NCBI RefSeq assembly: GCF_019890725.1
Contig: NZ_JAINZZ010000059.1
Span: 1-51,392, forward strand
Length of the DNA: 51,392 nucleotides
Source: Actinacidiphila acidipaludis
Lineage (GTDB): Bacteria; Actinomycetota; Actinomycetes; Streptomycetales; Streptomycetaceae
Reading direction: 5' to 3'
Part shown: piece after piece, positions 38,421 through 46,486 of the stretch
Layout of the letters: the number at the start of each line of letters is the position of its first letter
How positions within the stretch are numbered: position 1 is the first letter of the stretch
Notes under the pieces: generated by a model
What the model saw: the letters and a program-made list of their open reading frames with translations, nothing else
Databases searched by the model: none
What the model was told of the DNA's origin: nothing
Program-made: the position numbers and the translations under genes

Positions 38421-39440
38421 GCGGTAGTAGCGTTCCGCCCCCACGTGCAACGGCAGCGGATCGGTGAAGACAGCGGTCCGCAGGTCCACCAGCTGCGCGG
38501 CGTGCACTTCCTTGCCGATGGCGTCCCGGCTGTCGATCACGGCCCGGGTCAGCCGCTGCACCAGTCCGGTGTCGGCGCGATCGGTGGTGACCAGCAGGTT
38601 CGCCACGGCGATGGTGGCGACGGCCTGCCCGTCCTGCGCCTTGGGGTAGGCGTCGGCCGGCATGACGGCCTGCCGGTAGTACTGCATCTGGCTGCCCATG
38701 GTGTGCAGCTTCGCGACCAGGTCCCCGAGCTGCACCAGCTTGATGCGCGCCACCGGATTGGCCATCGCGGAGATGGTGGCCGTCGGCAGACCGCCGGACC
38801 AGAAGAACGCGTCGAGCTTCCCGCTCAGCAGCATCGCCGGCGCCTGGTCGATGCCAACGGGCACCGCTTTGACGTCCTTGGCGACGTTCAGGCCGGCGGC
38901 GGTCAGCAGTCGCCGGGCGATCAGGCTGACGCCCGAGTTCGCCTGGCCGATGCCGACCCTCTTGCCGCGCAGGTCACGGGCCGAGGTCACCGTGGAGTCC
39001 CGCGGCACCACCAGTTGCATGTAGTCGTCGTAGAGCCGCGCACAGGCCCGCAGATCCTTCTTGCCGGGGCCGTCGTAGCTGGCCACGGCGTCGGCGGCGG
39101 CAATGGTGAAGTCGGCCTTCCCCGAGACCACGCGCTTGATGTTGTCGACGGACCCCTCGGTCTGGACGAGGTTCACCCGGACCCCGGGCAGCGCCGTCCG
39201 CAGGTCGGTCTTGAGGAGCTTCCCGTAGGTCTCGTACACGCCGTTGGCCACGCCGGTGGCCAGGAAGATGGGGCGGTGCGGGTACGAGGGCCCGTCCGAC
39301 GGCAGGAGCCACCACAGCAGCAGCGCGAGCGCGGACGCCGCCGCGAGCACCGCCTGCAGGGCACGCCTGCGGCCACCGGTCCCGCGCAGGAAGGCACGGA
39401 ACCGGCCGCGTATGCGCCCGCGCAGGCCGGAGAGGTTCAT
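38406..39440 (-). CDS. TAXI-family TRAP-type solute-binding protein
   Basis: The 344-residue protein has an N-terminal membrane anchor (about 25-48; ALQAVLAAASALALLLWWLL) without a lipobox. The TAXI fold follows: FLATGVANGVYETYGKLLKT, VRVNLVQTEGSVDNIKRVVS, LVVPRDSTVTSARDLRGKRV, GIGQANSGVSLIARRLL, and DAFFWSGGLPTATISAMA. TAXI proteins normally deliver substrates to TRAP permeases, but no DctQM-type gene is present in this window. A role as ligand-binding partner of the convergent sensor kinase is possible. ATG 39440 follows a weak AGGATCC ribosome site. Confidence 0.85.
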   Translation of the reverse strand: MNLSGLRGRIRGRFRAFLRGTGGRRRALQAVLAAASALALLLWWLLPSDGPSYPHRPIFLATGVANGVYETYGKLLKTDLRTALPGVRVNLVQTEGSVDNIKRVVSGKADFTIAAADAVASYDGPGKKDLRACARLYDDYMQLVVPRDSTVTSARDLRGKRVGIGQANSGVSLIARRLLTAAGLNVAKDVKAVPVGIDQAPAMLLSGKLDAFFWSGGLPTATISAMANPVARIKLVQLGDLVAKLHTMGSQMQYYRQAVMPADAYPKAQDGQAVATIAVANLLVTTDRADTGLVQRLTRAVIDSRDAIGKEVHAAQLVDLRTAVFTDPLPLHVGAERYYRSVKP

Positions 39441-39525
39441 GCAGCGGGATCCTGCCAGGCAGAACCGGTCCGCGGAAGGCCGTCCCGAGTGATGCTGGAA
39501 GGGGGGCACACAGGAGGAGGCGGAC

Positions 39526-40392
39526 ATGCCGAATCTGGGAGTCGCCGTCGTGCGGCAGTACGAGCGCGGTGTGGTGTTCCGGCTGGGGCGGCTGCACGGA
39601 GTCCGCAAGCCAGGCTTCCACCTCATGATTCCTCTCACCGACCGCATGTGGAAGGTCAGCCTGCGCACGGTCACCATGCCGGTGCCGTCGCAGCAGGTGA
39701 TCACGCAGGACAACGTCTCCATCGGGGTGGCGGCGGTGGCCTACTACCGGCGGGTCGACGCGGTGAAGTCCATCGTGGAGATCGAGAACGTCTCCGCGGC
39801 GGTCGGGCAGATCGCCCAGACGACCGTCCGCAACATCGTGGGCCGTTCGATGCTGGACCAGGTGCTCACCGACACGCAGACGCTCAACCTGGCCATCCGG
39901 GAGATCCTCGACCGCACCACGCAGCAGTGGGGCGTGTACGTCTCCCTGGTCGAGCTGAAGGACATCGAGCTGCCGGTGACCATGCAGCGGGCCATGGCCC
40001 GCCAGGCCGAGGCGGAGCGGGAGAAGCGCGCCAAGATCATCGCGGCCGAGGGCGAGGCGCTGAGCGCCGACCGGCTGGCCGAGGCGGCCGACGTCATCGC
40101 CGACCACCCGGTGGCCCTGCAACTGAGGAACCTGCAGATCCTCGCCGAGATCGCGGTCGAGAAGAACAGCACCATCGTCTTCCCCGCCCAGCTGCTGGAC
40201 AGCGCCCGCGCGGTGACCGACTTCGTCGCCAAGGAGAACCGGGACCGGCAGCGCGGCAACGGACACTCCCCGCAGCAGGCCGTCGAGACGTCCGCACCCG
40301 CGGCGCTGCTGTCCAGGGACAGGCCGTCCGTGGAACGGCCGTCCACGGACGGTTCACCGGCGGAGGGCCGGGGCGACGGCGCACCCGAGTGA
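39526..40392 (+). CDS. SPFH/Band-7 (slipin-type) protein without N-terminal membrane anchor
   Basis: The 288-residue protein contains a full SPFH domain: VVRQYERGVVFRLGRLHGVR, GFHLMIPLTDRMWKVSLRTV, DNVSIGVAAVAYYRRVDA, NIVGRSMLDQVLTDTQTLN, and WGVYVSLVELKDIELPVTMQ. A coiled-coil flotillin segment follows (QAEAEREKRAKIIAAEGEAL). Slipins usually start with a hydrophobic hairpin; here the chain begins directly with the SPFH domain, so it must attach to membranes through lipid or a partner, or be soluble. AGGAGG precedes ATG 39526. No NfeD partner protease is adjacent. Confidence 0.9.
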   Translation: MPNLGVAVVRQYERGVVFRLGRLHGVRKPGFHLMIPLTDRMWKVSLRTVTMPVPSQQVITQDNVSIGVAAVAYYRRVDAVKSIVEIENVSAAVGQIAQTTVRNIVGRSMLDQVLTDTQTLNLAIREILDRTTQQWGVYVSLVELKDIELPVTMQRAMARQAEAEREKRAKIIAAEGEALSADRLAEAADVIADHPVALQLRNLQILAEIAVEKNSTIVFPAQLLDSARAVTDFVAKENRDRQRGNGHSPQQAVETSAPAALLSRDRPSVERPSTDGSPAEGRGDGAPE

Positions 40393-40491
40393 CGCGCCGG
40401 CCGGACGTTCGGGCACCCGGGTGACGGTGACGCCCGCCGTACCGCCGAACGGGTGCCGGGACAGTCCTGGGGACCACCTACCCTGGAGGGC

Positions 40492-41988
40492 ATGACCGCG
40501 CAGGACGCACCCATTCGCAGCTACGAGATCCGCACCTATGGGTGCCAGATGAACGTGCACGACTCCGAACGCCTCTCCGGCCTGCTGGAGGCCGCGGGGT
40601 ACGTGCGCGCGCCCGAAGGGGCGGACGGCGCCGACGTCGTCGTGTTCAACACCTGCGCGGTGCGCGAGAACGCCGACAACCGGCTCTACGGGAACCTCGG
40701 CCAGCTCGTGCCCAAGAAGGCGGCGCGCCCCGGGATGCAGATCGCCGTCGGCGGCTGCCTGGCGCAGAAGGACCGCGACACGATCGTCAAGCGCGCGCCG
40801 TGGGTCGACGTCGTCTTCGGCACGCACAACATCGGCCAGCTCCCCGTCCTGCTGGAGCGTGCCCGGATCGCGGAAGAGGCGCAGGTCGAGATCGTCGAGT
40901 CGCTGGAGACCTTCCCCTCCACGCTCCCCTCGCGCCGCGAGTCCGCGTACGCCGCCTGGGTGGCGATCTCCGTGGGCTGCAACAACACCTGCACCTTCTG
41001 CATCGTGCCCGCCCTTCGCGGCAAGGAGAAGGACCGCAGGCCGGGCGACGTGCTCGCCGAGGTCGAGGCACTGGTCTCCGAGGGCGTCATCGAGGTCACC
41101 CTGCTCGGCCAGAACGTCAACGCGTACGGGTCGGACATCGGCGACCGCGAGGCGTTCGGCAAGCTGCTGCGCGCCACCGGCGCGATCGACGGGCTGGAGC
41201 GCATCCGCTTCACCTCCCCGCACCCGCGCGACTTCACCGACGACGTGATCGCCGCCATGGCCGAGACGCCGACCGTGATGCACCAGCTCCACATGCCTCT
41301 GCAGTCCGGCTCGGACCGCGTGCTGAAGGCCATGCGCCGCTCGTACCGGCAGGACCGCTACCTCGGCATCATCGAGAAGGTGCGCGCCGCCATGCCGGAC
41401 GCCGCCATCACCACCGACATCATCGTGGGCTTCCCCGGCGAGACCGAGGAGGACTTCCAGGAGACCCTGCACGTGGTCCGGGAGGCCCGGTTCGCCCAGG
41501 CGTTCACCTTCCAGTACAGCAAGCGCCCCGGGACGCCCGCCGCCGAGATGGCGGACCAGATCCCCAAGGCCGTCGTTCAGGAGCGGTACGAGCGGCTGGT
41601 GGCGCTGCAGGAGGAGATCTCCTGGGAGGAGAACAAGAAGCAGGTCGGCCGCACCCTGGAGGTGCTGGTCGCCGAGGGCGAGGGCCGCAAGGACGACGCG
41701 ACCCGGCGACTGTCCGGCCGCGCGCCCGACAACCGCCTGGTCCACTTCGAGCGGCCCGACGAGCCCGTCCGCCCCGGCGACATGGTGACCGTGGAGATCA
41801 CCTACGCCGCCCCGCACCACCTGCTCGCCGAGAAGCCGGCTCTCGCCGTGCGGCGTACCCGGGCGGGCGACGCCTGGGAGCGGCGGACGGCCGCGCCGCC
41901 GAAGGCCGCCGGCGTGATGCTGGGCCTGCCCACGATCGGCGCCCCGGCGCCTGCCCCGGCTCCCGTCGCGGGCTGCTCGCTGGACTGA
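40492..41988 (+). CDS. miaB: MiaB: tRNA-2-methylthio-N6-isopentenyladenosine synthase
   Basis: The 498-residue radical-SAM enzyme adds a methylthio group to i6A37 in tRNA. It has first-cluster cysteines in RTYGCQMNVHDSER, FNTCAVRENAD and VGGCLAQKD, radical-SAM Cys163, Cys167 and Cys170 (SVGCNNTCTFCIVPALRG), TDIIVGFPGETEEDFQ, and a TRAM domain (GRTLEVLVAEGEG). A Pro/Ala-rich tail of about 50 residues follows. The start ATG 40492 is set by TGGAGGG upstream. miaA, which makes its i6A substrate, lies 1.5 kb downstream. Confidence 0.96.
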   Translation: MTAQDAPIRSYEIRTYGCQMNVHDSERLSGLLEAAGYVRAPEGADGADVVVFNTCAVRENADNRLYGNLGQLVPKKAARPGMQIAVGGCLAQKDRDTIVKRAPWVDVVFGTHNIGQLPVLLERARIAEEAQVEIVESLETFPSTLPSRRESAYAAWVAISVGCNNTCTFCIVPALRGKEKDRRPGDVLAEVEALVSEGVIEVTLLGQNVNAYGSDIGDREAFGKLLRATGAIDGLERIRFTSPHPRDFTDDVIAAMAETPTVMHQLHMPLQSGSDRVLKAMRRSYRQDRYLGIIEKVRAAMPDAAITTDIIVGFPGETEEDFQETLHVVREARFAQAFTFQYSKRPGTPAAEMADQIPKAVVQERYERLVALQEEISWEENKKQVGRTLEVLVAEGEGRKDDATRRLSGRAPDNRLVHFERPDEPVRPGDMVTVEITYAAPHHLLAEKPALAVRRTRAGDAWERRTAAPPKAAGVMLGLPTIGAPAPAPAPVAGCSLD

Positions 41989-42029
41989 CCCAGTCAGAGG
42001 CCGTCGCCCGGCGCGGGTAGGGTTCCGCC

Positions 42030-42749
42030 ATGCTCGTCGCCGCCGCTGTCTGCCCGTGCCCGCCCCTGCTCGTCCCCGACGTCGCGGCGGGCGCAGCGCC
42101 CGAACTCGACGTGCTGCGGGCGGCGTGCCAGGACGCGATCGGGGTGCTGGCCGCCTCGCGCTCAGAGCGTCTCGTCGTCATCGGACCGGCGGAGCGGCCC
42201 AGCCGCGGTGTCTTCCCGCCCGGGGCGGCCGGCTCGTTCCGGCCGTTCGGCGTCGCGCTGGACGTCACGCTGGGCAGCGCGGGGCAGGACGCGCCCGAGG
42301 ACGAGGAGGTCCCCCCGCTGCCGCCGTCCCTGGCCGTGGCCGCCTGGTTGCTGCGCGGATGGAACGCGGCCCCCGTGGAGGGGCTCGGCGTGGGGGAGCA
42401 GTTGGAGCCGGAGCGGTGTCTCGCCGCCGGCCGGGCCGTCGCGGGTTCGGCCGAACGGGTGGCGCTGCTGGTGATGGGTGACGGCAGTGCCTGCCGCAGC
42501 CTCAAGGCGCCGGGCTACCTCGACGAGCGGGCCGAGCCCTTCGACCAGAAGATCGCGGCGGCCCTCGCGGGAGCGGACATCCGTGCCCTGGCCGCGCTCG
42601 ACCCGGAGCTGGCCCAGGAGCTCAAGGTCGCCGGCCGGGCGCCGTGGCAGGTGCTGGCGGGCGCCGCCGAGGACGCCCACCTCACGGGCGAACTCCTCCA
42701 GGACACCGCGCCGTACGGCGTTGGTTACTTCGTGGCGGCCTGGACGTAA
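42030..42749 (+). CDS. LigB-like class III extradiol dioxygenase-superfamily protein
   Basis: The 239-residue protein starts MLVAAAVCPCPPLLVPDVAA, the opening strand of the class III extradiol dioxygenase/MEMO fold, with LVVIGPAE and LVMGDGSACR later and FDQKIAAALAGADIRALAAL in the helical part. Iron-binding histidines expected in active enzymes (usually an early H-x-P and a later His) are largely missing: no His is present in the first strand or near VMGDGS. It is probably a non-enzymatic relative; function is unknown. The gene lies between miaB and miaA, as in other actinomycetes. Confidence 0.75.
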   Translation: MLVAAAVCPCPPLLVPDVAAGAAPELDVLRAACQDAIGVLAASRSERLVVIGPAERPSRGVFPPGAAGSFRPFGVALDVTLGSAGQDAPEDEEVPPLPPSLAVAAWLLRGWNAAPVEGLGVGEQLEPERCLAAGRAVAGSAERVALLVMGDGSACRSLKAPGYLDERAEPFDQKIAAALAGADIRALAALDPELAQELKVAGRAPWQVLAGAAEDAHLTGELLQDTAPYGVGYFVAAWT

Positions 42750-42907
42750 GACCGTCCGGCGCGGGCTCTCAGGTCCGGCCCGGGAACGCCCGTGAGGTGT
42801 GCTTGAGCTGAGGCACTCAGGGCTGCGGGCCGGGCAGTCCGCACGGTGGGCCGTGCGTTCGGGAACCGAGCCGGATGGTGAGAACTCCCGCGGGGCGCTC
42901 AGGACAT

Positions 42908-42943
42908 GGACGGGCCGCGGATGGTGGAAATCCGCGGCCGTCC
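42908..42943. terminator. Bidirectional terminator hairpin
   Basis: GGACGG-G-CCGCGGAT (42908-42922) pairs with ATCCGCGG-CCGTCC (42930-42943), leaving one bulged G and a 7-base loop. It sits between convergent genes and can serve both. Confidence 0.75.
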
Positions 42944-42982
42944 GGTATCGGGAGGTGCCTGCCTTGCGGTGGCAGGCACGGT

Positions 42983-43207
42983 TCAGGACTGGCCGCCGCC
43001 CTGCTCTCCGTAGTTGCGCGCGGCGTCCTTGGCCTTGTCCTGGCCGGTGTCGACCTGGCTGCTGTACTTGCTGCCGGTCTTGGAGTCGACGGCGTCGCCC
43101 GCCTTGTCGATTCCCTGGTCGACCTTGTCGCCGTGCTGGCGCATGGCGTCGGAGGCCTTGCCCTTCGACATGCCGAGCTTGTCCTTGAGCGTGTCCATGA
43201 AGCTCAT
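42983..43207 (-). CDS. MT0933-type small antitoxin-like protein
   Basis: The 74-residue, Lys/Asp/Gly-rich helical protein (MSFMDTLKDKLGMSKGKASD, then KVDQGIDKAGDAVDSKTGSK) matches the MT0933/Rv0909-like antitoxin family, which also resembles CsbD-type stress proteins. In mycobacteria the antitoxin precedes a toxin gene; none is adjacent here, so it may act alone as a stress protein. GGAAGG lies 6 bases before ATG 43207. It is transcribed leftward against its neighbours, with its own promoter in the 43208-43479 gap. Confidence 0.75.
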   Translation of the reverse strand: MSFMDTLKDKLGMSKGKASDAMRQHGDKVDQGIDKAGDAVDSKTGSKYSSQVDTGQDKAKDAARNYGEQGGGQS

Positions 43208-43479
43208 CTGGCACCTTCCCTCGGAGATGACGGCCCGGAAAGGGACGGGGTGCGCCGTCGCACCGGTGGCCAGGCCGTCTGAGCAGGCCGAACCGCCACA
43301 AAACGCCCTTCCCTTCCTCTGACCATACTCGTGACCGGCTCATTTCGCGTCGGCACGTCCGGCGACCCCGCCGCCTGGGCCGATTGCGTTCCGGGGCGGT
43401 CGTCCGCACCCCGGGGGAGTGGCGGGTCCGACTGATCATCCGGGCGCGGAGGAGTCCGGATCTTTGGGAGACTGGCTGC

Positions 43480-44394
43480 GTGAAGAAGCGTGTCATCGCC
43501 GTCGTCGGGCCCACCGCGGCCGGGAAGTCCGATCTGGGTGTGGACCTGGCCCTGGCGCTGGACGGCGAGGTGATCAACGCCGACTCGATGCAGCTCTACC
43601 GCGGGATGGACATCGGCACCGCCAAGCTCACCCAGGACGAGCGCCGCGGCGTCCCGCACCACCTGCTGGACATCTGGGACGTCACCGAGGCCGCCAACGT
43701 CGCCGACTACCAGCGCCTGGCCCGCGCCGAGATCGAGCACCTGCACGACGCCGGCAAGGTGCCGATCCTGGTCGGGGGCTCCGGTCTGTACGTGCGAGCG
43801 GCGATCGACCAACTCGACTTCCCCGGCACGGATGCGGCCGTGCGCGCCCGCCTGGAGGAGGAACTCGACCTGCGCGGTCCGGGCGCCCTGCACGCGCGCC
43901 TCGCCGCCGTCGATCCGCAGGCGGCTCTCGCCATCCTGCCGAGCAACGGCCGCCGTATCGTCCGGGCGCTGGAGGTCATCGAGATCACCGGACGCCCTTT
44001 CACCGCCAACCTCCCCGGCCACGAATCGGTGTACGACACCGTGCAGATCGGCGTGGACGTGCCGCGGCCCGTGCTCGACGAACGCATCATCCTGCGGGTG
44101 GACCGCATGTGGGAGGCCGGCCTCGTCGCCGAGGTCCGGACGCTGGAGGAACGCGGCCTGAGGGAGGGCCGGACCGCCTCACGCGCGCTCGGCTACCAGC
44201 AGGTGCTGGCCGCGTTCGCCGGTGAGTGCACCGAGGACCAGGCGCGGGCGGAGACCGTCCGCGCCACCAAGCGCTTCGCCCGCCGCCAGGATTCGTGGTT
44301 CCGGCGTGATCCGCGCGTCCACTGGCTCAGCGGCGGGGGTACGGAACTCACCGAACGGGTGCTGGCGTTGCTCCAAGAAGCGGTTACAGCCTGA
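43480..44394 (+). CDS. miaA: MiaA: tRNA dimethylallyltransferase
   Basis: The 304-residue enzyme transfers a dimethylallyl group to A37 of tRNAs reading UNN codons. Walker A GPTAAGKSDLGVDLA is at 10-24, and INADSMQLYRGMDIGTAKLT, HHLLDIWDVTE, VGGSGLYVRA, ASRALGYQQV and TKRFARRQDSWF are all intact. GTG 43480 begins the conserved VKKRVIAVVG with GGGAG upstream. The C-terminus ends in LLQEAVTA at a normal length, so the mobile element inserted after, not inside, the gene. It is the last host gene before the element. Confidence 0.96.
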   Translation: MKKRVIAVVGPTAAGKSDLGVDLALALDGEVINADSMQLYRGMDIGTAKLTQDERRGVPHHLLDIWDVTEAANVADYQRLARAEIEHLHDAGKVPILVGGSGLYVRAAIDQLDFPGTDAAVRARLEEELDLRGPGALHARLAAVDPQAALAILPSNGRRIVRALEVIEITGRPFTANLPGHESVYDTVQIGVDVPRPVLDERIILRVDRMWEAGLVAEVRTLEERGLREGRTASRALGYQQVLAAFAGECTEDQARAETVRATKRFARRQDSWFRRDPRVHWLSGGGTELTERVLALLQEAVTA

Positions 44395-44489
44395 TCAAGT
44401 GGTGGCTCCAACGCGGGGAGAGGCCCCTGACCTGCATGTTCCTCACCAGGCAGGGGCCGTAGAAACCCGTCTGGGCCGTCTGTGGGCCG
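44395..44489. other. Junction region expected to contain the left attachment site
   Basis: These 95 bp lie between the miaA stop and the integrase stop. They contain the hairpin at 44422-44458 and a near-direct repeat GGGCCGTCTGTGGGCCGTC (about 44474-44492). No tRNA gene is present. The exact core cannot be set without the right end of the element. Confidence 0.5.
44422..44458. terminator. Hairpin between miaA and integrase
   Basis: GGCCCCTG-A-CCTG (44422-44434) pairs with CAGG-CAGGGGCC (44447-44458), one bulged A, 12-base loop. Placed between convergent genes, it can end both transcripts; alternatively it is part of the attachment region. Confidence 0.65.
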
Positions 44490-45728
44490 TCAGCGCGCTG
44501 AAGTGCGCTGCTGGAACACCGCGTCGATGGCCTTTCGGGTCCGTTCCCTGCTGCTCGGCATGAGGTGCGCGTACACCCGCAGAGTCATCGCGGGGTCAGC
44601 GTGCCCCAGGTACTCGCTGACCGCTTTGACGTTCTCGCCCGCCTCCAGCAGAACCGAGGCGTAGAAGTGCCTGAGGGCGTGCATGCCGTGCTCGCGTGCG
44701 GCTGCCGGGTCCTCGCCCTTCTCGGGCTCCGGAAGGACGCCAGCGGCCACGAGAGCGGGTTTCCAGTAGCGGTCGTTGAAGTCCGACCGGCGCATGACCG
44801 CCTCCCGGGTACCCGTGAAGATCAGGCTGTGCGTCACCAGGGGCCCGTTCAGGGATTTCCAGGGAAGCGTCACTTTGGCCGGCGCGTACGCCTTCATGTG
44901 GGCCCGCAGCGCGTCGGCCACGGATTCAGGCAGTGGTGTGTCGCGTTCCTTGTCGCACTTCGGCGGCGCGAATACCGGCCGTCCCCGGATGAGCTTCACC
45001 TGCCGGACGACGTGAAGTGTTCCGGAATCGAAGCTCAAGGCGTCCTCCGCAAGTCCCAGCACTTCGCCTTGCCGAAGCCCGCACCCGCTGGCCGCGTCCA
45101 CGGTTGCCCGGAGGCGCGCCGGCAGCGCAGCCCGCACGGCGAATACGCGCTCGGGAAGCCAAGGCGTCACGCGCTTCGCCTCCCGGGTCGGCGGCCGGAC
45201 GGAGCGCGCGGCGCACGGATTGCGCGCCAGGTAGCCGTCATCGACAGCGGCAGAGAGAACGGCCCGCACGGTGCCGTAGATGTGCACGGCGTACGACCCC
45301 GGCACGCCTTCGGTCTCCAACTCATGCAGCCAGGCGCGAACATGCTCGGGCTTGAAGGATCCGAGTGGACGCGAGCCCAGATAGGGCAAGGCGTGAAGTC
45401 GCAGATACCGTTCCGCGCTGTCCTGCGTGGACACGTCCGTCGTCTGGGCGGAGAGCCACCGTTGGGCGTACTGCTGGAAAGTCGTACGAGAGGTCTTGGG
45501 GTCGATGTACTGGCCGCGCGACATGTCCGCCTCGACGTGCGCGAGCCACTGTTCGGCGAGGCGTCGTTGACGGTCGGGGAAGCTCTTGGACTTCTCGGTT
45601 CCGTCCGGGCCGATGTACCGGGCCCGGTAGCGCATGCCCAAGCCGTTGCGGTCGGTCTTGACCTTGACGGGCTTGCCGTCCGGGCCGGGTTCGGTCTTGT
45701 ACCAGCGGTCTTGGATGTGGCCTGCCAT
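44490..45728 (-). CDS. int: Tyrosine site-specific recombinase (phage-type integrase)
   Basis: The 412-residue integrase has an N-terminal AP2-like/arm-binding part (about 1-70; MRYRARYIGPDGTEKSKSF), a SAM-like core-binding domain (about 75-180), and a catalytic domain with Arg219 (CGLRQGEVLGL), His350 and Arg353 (HALRHFYAS), His376 (YLGHADP) and nucleophile Tyr386 (RVYAHL). All catalytic residues are present, so it should be active for integration and excision. AAAGGAG precedes ATG 45728. It is separated from xis by 758 bp of repeat-rich DNA, unlike the usual overlapping xis-int pair, so it probably has its own promoter. Confidence 0.94.
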   Translation of the reverse strand: MAGHIQDRWYKTEPGPDGKPVKVKTDRNGLGMRYRARYIGPDGTEKSKSFPDRQRRLAEQWLAHVEADMSRGQYIDPKTSRTTFQQYAQRWLSAQTTDVSTQDSAERYLRLHALPYLGSRPLGSFKPEHVRAWLHELETEGVPGSYAVHIYGTVRAVLSAAVDDGYLARNPCAARSVRPPTREAKRVTPWLPERVFAVRAALPARLRATVDAASGCGLRQGEVLGLAEDALSFDSGTLHVVRQVKLIRGRPVFAPPKCDKERDTPLPESVADALRAHMKAYAPAKVTLPWKSLNGPLVTHSLIFTGTREAVMRRSDFNDRYWKPALVAAGVLPEPEKGEDPAAAREHGMHALRHFYASVLLEAGENVKAVSEYLGHADPAMTLRVYAHLMPSSRERTRKAIDAVFQQRTSAR

Positions 45729-45873
45729 GGTGGGCAGCTCCTTTGCGGATGCGTCCTGATAGCGGCTGCCGGGACGCGTGCCGAGGTGGTCTCGTCGCGT
45801 CCTGGCCGTCTGCGGCTCAGGGGTGCTACTCGCTAGTGGGCTGCTCAGGGGCGGTTTGCGTTGCTAGCGGGGG

Positions 45874-45909
45874 TGCTACCGGTAGCACCCTCTGCTGCTA
45901 CCGGTAGCA
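45874..45909. repeat. Palindrome pair TGCTACCGGTAGCA, 22-bp spacing
   Basis: Two identical 14-bp perfect palindromes lie at 45874-45887 and 45896-45909, exactly 22 bp apart. Degenerate half-sites (TGCTA) occur at 45824 and 45862. The pair lies about 150-180 bp upstream of the integrase start. Confidence 0.85.
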
Positions 45910-46000
45910 ACGCCAGTCGCCGGTCGCGGAGCGTGCAGGGAGGGAGGCGAGGGGAGTCCACAGGATCGTGCTTTTGAGGGGCGTGGCTGGTCGTGGGCGG

Positions 46001-46095
46001 CTGCCTCCCTGCCTCCCTGGCGGATCGTTGGTGCTGGTCGGATCAGGGAGGCGGGTTCAGGGAGGCGGTCAGGGAGTTCTCCCTGCCTCCCTCGA
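46001..46095. repeat. Inverted cluster of GCCTCCCTG / CAGGGAGGC
   Basis: CTCCCTG occurs at 46005, 46013 and 46079; its complement CAGGGAG at 46044, 46058 and 46070 (another at 45936). The two orientations can fold into long GC-rich hairpins. Confidence 0.7.
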
Positions 46096-46149
46096 CCCCT
46101 CCCTTCACTCTGCGTAGCGATGGCCGTTGGGGAGGGGGAACCGTGCGCC

Positions 46150-46171
46150 CCCTCAAAAGCGCTTTTGAGGG
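46150..46171. repeat. 22-bp perfect palindrome of CTTTTGAGGG
   Basis: CCCTCAAAAGC and its complement GCTTTTGAGGG are joined head to head. A single half, GCTTTTGAGGGGC, lies at 45970-45982 in front of the first GCCTCCCTG cluster, and this palindrome lies in front of a second cluster built from CTCCCC/GGGGAG (46197-46296), as if a module had been duplicated. Confidence 0.85.
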
Positions 46172-46436
46172 CGGGTGGGCCGGGGTCGGATGGTGCCTCC
46201 CCAACCTCCCCAAGAGGGTGTTGACGCTGGTTGGCCCCGGGGAGATGGCCGGGGAGGCGCTTGGGGAGAACTCCCCAGGATTCCCGCGCCTCCCCAGCAC
46301 GGTTGGTGATGTGGTGGGGGTTCTAGCGGTTGCCGGCGCGGGCCCGGGAGGCGGGTTCGGCGGGTTTTCGGGGTTGTGGGCGGGGCGGTGCTAGGTGCTA
46401 GGCGGCTGGTCGGAGACGGGGTGTGCCGCTAGAGGT

Positions 46437-46476
46437 GGTGCTAGACCTAGCAGGGGTGGGTGCTAGGTCTAGCACC
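46437..46476. repeat. Palindrome pair TGCTAGACCTAGCA / TGCTAGGTCTAGCA, 22-bp spacing
   Basis: GGTGCTAGACCTAGCA (46437-46452) and its exact complement (46461-46476) form a 16-bp hairpin with an 8-base loop, 10 bases beyond the xis stop. Each arm also fits TGCTA-N4-TAGCA, with 22-bp spacing as in the pair near int. Extra TGCTA half-sites lie at 46389 and 46396. It could also terminate xis transcription. Confidence 0.85.
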
Positions 46477-46486
46477 GGATCGCGGG

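Larger units (their letters stand above)
45729..46486. other. 758-bp non-coding, repeat-rich control or origin region
   Basis: No convincing gene is present; open frames here have repeat-driven composition. It holds paired TGCTA-N4-TAGCA palindromes at both ends, a long CTTTTGAGGG palindrome in the middle, and two clusters of inverted GCCTCCCTG/CAGGGAGGC and CTCCCC/GGGGAG repeats. Such density suggests a replication origin or the int control region. Confidence 0.7.

Noticed and set aside
44339..44394. miaA truncated by the element
   Set aside because: The C-terminus and length are normal for the family, so insertion lies downstream of the stop.
45993..46394. 133-codon frame in the int-xis gap
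   Set aside because: Its composition follows the GGGAGG/CTCCC repeats, it has no ribosome site and no recognisable protein pattern.
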